DNA from: Rhizobium sp. FKY42
Lineage (GTDB): Bacteria > Pseudomonadota > Alphaproteobacteria > Rhizobiales > Rhizobiaceae
Length of the DNA stretch: 64,000 bases
Assembly (NCBI RefSeq): GCF_005222835.1
Contig: NZ_STGA01000028.1
Coordinates: 62,001 to 126,000, forward strand
Direction: 5' to 3'
Both the position numbers and the translations under genes were made by a program. A model generated the notes under the pieces. The model saw nothing but the letters and a program-made list of their open reading frames with translations, made no database searches and was not told where the DNA came from. Numbering within the stretch: position 1 is the first letter of the stretch; each line of letters begins with the position of its first letter. Positions 61,139-64,000 of the stretch are shown here, piece by piece.

Positions 61139-63742
61139 CTACTGGCCCATGATGATGTCGAAGAGTGTCGAATCGCGCGGCTGTCCGCGACGACTGCTTC
61201 CCCCCACATCCCCCGGCGGAACAGGCCCTTCCAGCACTGCATCGGGGGGTGCCCGGCCCTCGAGAACGGAATCCGGCGCAACGCGATCGTCATAGGGTCC
61301 GCGATATTGTCGATAGTCCTGATAGCCTCGATTGGGCACATCGGCCGGAGGCACCATCTGCCCGCCATCGCGTGCCCGGTAATCGGGAACGGTTCCCGGC
61401 GGATAGTTCGGTTGAACCGCCTGCTGGCGTCGGTCCACAGCGGCTGGATCACGCTGGGAAGGCGCCCGTTGAGCAGGTTCGCGCATTGCAGGTTCCCGTG
61501 TCACGGGCTGCTGCGGTTGTACCGGATATCCTTGCTGGACTGGGGGCGGCGCTGCCGGATAGCTTGCCTGGCCCTGCACTGGGATATCCTCTGGCGGCGC
61601 ATCGGGTGCGGGCGGGAAATCATCGCGCGATACAGCACCGGGAAGAACACCGGAAATGATATCGCTCAAAGTTGTCTGCGGCTCCGGCTTGGCTGGCTGG
61701 ATGCCAACGCCAAAGAGAGGCGTCGGCTTGTAGCCCTCAAGCGCTGCCGTCATGTAGGTCTTCCAGGCGCGCGCGGGCAATCCACCGCCGGTCACCTTCT
61801 TCATCGGCGTCCCATCGTCGTTTCCGAACCAGATGCCCGTCGTCATGGTGCTTGTGAAGCCTACGAAGATAGCGTCACGAAACGATTGCGTCGTACCGGA
61901 TTTGCCGGCCGCCTGCCATTTGGAGAGTTGCGCCGCGCGACCCGTTCCTTCCGTCATCACGCGGTTCAGCATGCCGTTCAGATTGGCCACGACCTGTTCG
62001 CTCAGCACACGCGGCGGATTGGAGTAGTCTGCCTCATAGAGAACCTTGCCGCTCGTATCGGTGATGCGGCTCACCAGATGGGGTGTTGCCTTCATGCCCC
62101 CGTTCATGAAGGCCGCGTAGGAGGAAGTCAGTTCCACCAGTGAGACTTCCGACGTTCCAAGCGCGATGGACGCGTTTTCCTGCAGATCGGAATCGATGCC
62201 CAGCCGGTGCGCGACCGAAATCACATTCTTCGGACCGACCTGCATCACGAGTTGGGCTGCAATGGTGTTCAGCGAGTGAGCGAGTGCGGTCGAGAGAGTG
62301 ACCTGACCACGATATTTCTGGTCATAGTTTTCAGGCGTCCAGTTGCCGATCCTGACCGGCCCATCATTCATAAGGGTGTCGGGCCTGTAACCGGCTTCCA
62401 GGGCCGCGGCATAGACAAAGGGCTTGAAGGCAGATCCCGGCTGGCGCTTGGCCTTGGCCGCGCGATTGAACTGGCTATCGGTATAATCGCGGCCGCCGAC
62501 CACGGCGCGGATTGCCCCGGTGGCATCTACCGATACCAGGGCCGCCTGGGATGCGTTGACCTTGCGGCCTTCCTTGTCCAGCGCGGAGGTCAGTGCGGCT
62601 TCCGCCTGCTTTTCCAGCCGCATGTCCAAGGTCGTTTGAACGTTGATGTCCGTCTTCACGTCACCGATGAGCGCCTTGACCTCGTCGATCACCATGTCGG
62701 CGGCGTAATGCTCGGCCCCGGACCAGTAGGAACGCGCCTTTGCTGGCGGCTGCGACATGGCGGTCTTGGCTTCCTCAGCGGTTACGTAACCTTCCTCCCG
62801 CATGGCACCCAATACGACTTGCGCCCGCTCTTCGGCCGCTTTCGGATCGCGTGCAGGCGAAAGACGGCTCGGAGCCTTCAGAAGACCTGCAAGCGTGGCG
62901 GCTTCCGCAAGGTTCACGTCACGCGCCGACTTGTTGAAATAACGCTGGGACGCGGCCTCCACGCCATAGGCGTTCGAACCGAAATACATGCGGTTCAGGT
63001 ACATGGCCAGGATTTGATCCTTGGTGAACTTGTGCTCCAGCCAGAAGGAGAGCAGCACCTCCTGTACCTTGCGCTCGAATGTCCGCTCCGGCGATAGAAA
63101 CAGGTTCTTTGCCAATTGCTGGGTCAGAGTCGAACCACCCTGAAGGCTGCGACCCGTCAGATTGTTGAGGAAGGCACGCGCAAGACCAAGAGGATCGACG
63201 CCGAAATGGTAGTAGAAGCGGCGGTCTTCGATGGCCATGACGGCTTGGGGCAGATAGGGCGACATCTCCTCAAGCGCAATCGCCTCGCCTCCCGTCGTAC
63301 CGCGATTGGCGACGAGAGTTCCGTCCAGAGCGGTGATCTTCACATTGGGAGGACGGTCGGGGATCGACCAGGTGCTCGCACTCGGCATTTGAGCAGCGAA
63401 ATAGATAACCACCCCGCCGACCGCGATACCGGCCCATATCCCCAGAACGATGCACCAATACAGCAGGGAGCGGATCGCACCAAAGAAGCCACCGCTGCGA
63501 CTTGCGCGGGCGGATCGCTTCGTCCTTGCCGGTTTCGATGCGCGTCGGGCTCGAGGCTCCAGGTCCTCCTCCTCGCCATCATCATCGTCATCGATGTCTT
63601 CGACGGGAATACGCTTCGACTTACGGGATGAGTGACCGACAATCCGCTCTCCTGCGCCAAGACGCAGTTCGCCCGGATCATTATTCTGAGCGGCGCCAAA
63701 CGATGGCTCGACGCGTTCGCGCGGTCTCTTGCCCGATGCCAT
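61139..63742 (-). CDS. mrcA: Class A penicillin-binding protein (PBP1A family)
   Basis: An 867-residue bifunctional cell-wall enzyme. After a charged cytosolic region (SRKSKRIPVEDIDDDDDGEEED) and one membrane segment (LLYWCIVLGIWAGIAVGGVVIYF), the GT51 domain has AIEDRRFYYHFGVD and GGSTLTQQLAKNLF. The transpeptidase has SxxK in GSAFKPF, SLN in HSLNTIA and KSGTT. The last 150 residues are a Pro/Gln-rich tail with two VLEG repeats. The start at 63742 is the best match to family length, although ATGs at 63778 and 63841 are in frame. Beyond 63841 the window holds no further gene. The 255 bases before dnaK contain only its promoter. Confidence 0.95.
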   Translation of the reverse strand: MASGKRPRERVEPSFGAAQNNDPGELRLGAGERIVGHSSRKSKRIPVEDIDDDDDGEEEDLEPRARRASKPARTKRSARASRSGGFFGAIRSLLYWCIVLGIWAGIAVGGVVIYFAAQMPSASTWSIPDRPPNVKITALDGTLVANRGTTGGEAIALEEMSPYLPQAVMAIEDRRFYYHFGVDPLGLARAFLNNLTGRSLQGGSTLTQQLAKNLFLSPERTFERKVQEVLLSFWLEHKFTKDQILAMYLNRMYFGSNAYGVEAASQRYFNKSARDVNLAEAATLAGLLKAPSRLSPARDPKAAEERAQVVLGAMREEGYVTAEEAKTAMSQPPAKARSYWSGAEHYAADMVIDEVKALIGDVKTDINVQTTLDMRLEKQAEAALTSALDKEGRKVNASQAALVSVDATGAIRAVVGGRDYTDSQFNRAAKAKRQPGSAFKPFVYAAALEAGYRPDTLMNDGPVRIGNWTPENYDQKYRGQVTLSTALAHSLNTIAAQLVMQVGPKNVISVAHRLGIDSDLQENASIALGTSEVSLVELTSSYAAFMNGGMKATPHLVSRITDTSGKVLYEADYSNPPRVLSEQVVANLNGMLNRVMTEGTGRAAQLSKWQAAGKSGTTQSFRDAIFVGFTSTMTTGIWFGNDDGTPMKKVTGGGLPARAWKTYMTAALEGYKPTPLFGVGIQPAKPEPQTTLSDIISGVLPGAVSRDDFPPAPDAPPEDIPVQGQASYPAAPPPVQQGYPVQPQQPVTREPAMREPAQRAPSQRDPAAVDRRQQAVQPNYPPGTVPDYRARDGGQMVPPADVPNRGYQDYRQYRGPYDDRVAPDSVLEGRAPPDAVLEGPVPPGDVGGSSRRGQPRDSTLFDIIMGQ

Positions 63743-64000
63743 ATCTCCTGGCCATGCTCCCGGTTGTTGGTGGTCCATTGCGGCGGCGTTGGGCCAAAGG
63801 AAACGATGCAAGGGATCGTTGCGCCGCAGACCCGCCATCACTTGCCGCCTTGCAAGCTAAATGCGGCGATTTAAGGGGGCGTTAAAGCCAATTTCAATCT
63901 GCGAACCCATGGGGTTCGCTCAGAAGGTTGCGGAAACCTCTGCAGGCACAACCAATTGCATGCTTAAAGTGCATAAAGGGCTGAACCAAAATAAATCCTG

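Overview
The window is a chromosomal stretch from an alphaproteobacterium of the Rhizobiales, most likely a Rhizobiaceae member (Agrobacterium/Rhizobium group). The evidence is the moderately high GC, the Cpa/Tad pilus locus in its rhizobial order, the deoB-add-upp and cdd-PNP-deoC-deoA salvage genes, an ECF11-type sigma/ChrR pair, DUF3618/DUF1206/DUF1236/DUF2177 proteins, and alphaproteobacterial promoter motifs (EcfG-like, CtrA-like, RpoH-like). I see no prophage, insertion sequence, CRISPR array or rRNA operon. This is mostly core chromosome plus lineage-specific clusters.

Layout. 0-5.5 kb: the end of a TRAP solute-binding protein, an exported alpha/beta hydrolase, an XRE-cupin regulator with a palindromic operator, and a small enzyme cluster (NTF2-like fold, GNAT, nitrilase-family amidase). 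5.5-13 kb: lepA, a CcdA/CcdB-like toxin-antitoxin pair, a PRC-barrel protein, YegP, a SelW-like thioredoxin-fold protein, tRNA-Leu(CAG) with a strong terminator, NlpC/P60 and MarR genes, and an M17 aminopeptidase. 13-25 kb: a complete Flp/Tad pilus locus. tadD is on the plus strand; flp, cpaA, B, C, D, E, F, tadB and tadC are on the minus strand; a CpaC-N-like gene and two TadE-like pseudopilin genes are on the plus strand. Four TTAA-N7-TTAA-like sites (candidate CtrA boxes) sit in its promoter regions, one of them perfect. 25-39 kb: nucleoside uptake and breakdown (deoB, an adenosine/adenine deaminase, upp, a BMP-family ABC importer, cdd, PNP, deoC, deoA), interrupted by a retropepsin-like protease, tRNA-Ser(GGA) and msrA.

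39-49 kb: envelope and stress genes. These are a glycosyltransferase, a PAP2 phosphatase, DUF1206, a three-gene operon whose last product carries five 11-residue repeats, DUF2177, and the ECF11 sigma/ChrR pair. The pair is divergent from a flavin amine-oxidase-like protein, DUF1365 and a cyclopropane-synthase-like methyltransferase, followed by a convergent short-chain dehydrogenase. This is the arrangement of singlet-oxygen-responsive lipid-modification clusters. 49-55 kb: a nucleoside hydrolase, pseudouridine catabolism (psuG and a psuK carrying its own helix-turn-helix, with a perfect dyad upstream), a DUF1236 protein and pncB. 55-64 kb: an amino-acid-type ABC importer with no ATPase gene, dnaK-dnaJ with an RpoH-like promoter, and a class A penicillin-binding protein.

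Genes in the nucleoside blocks work together. The importer brings nucleosides in; deaminases, phosphorylases and hydrolases release bases and (deoxy)ribose phosphates; DeoB and DeoC feed the sugar into central metabolism; Upp salvages uracil; PsuG/PsuK handle pseudouridine from RNA turnover. Four genes scattered across the window share GGAAC-N16/17-NGTT promoters, suggesting a common general stress response. Promoter and operator calls come from reading by eye and have not been tested by any search.
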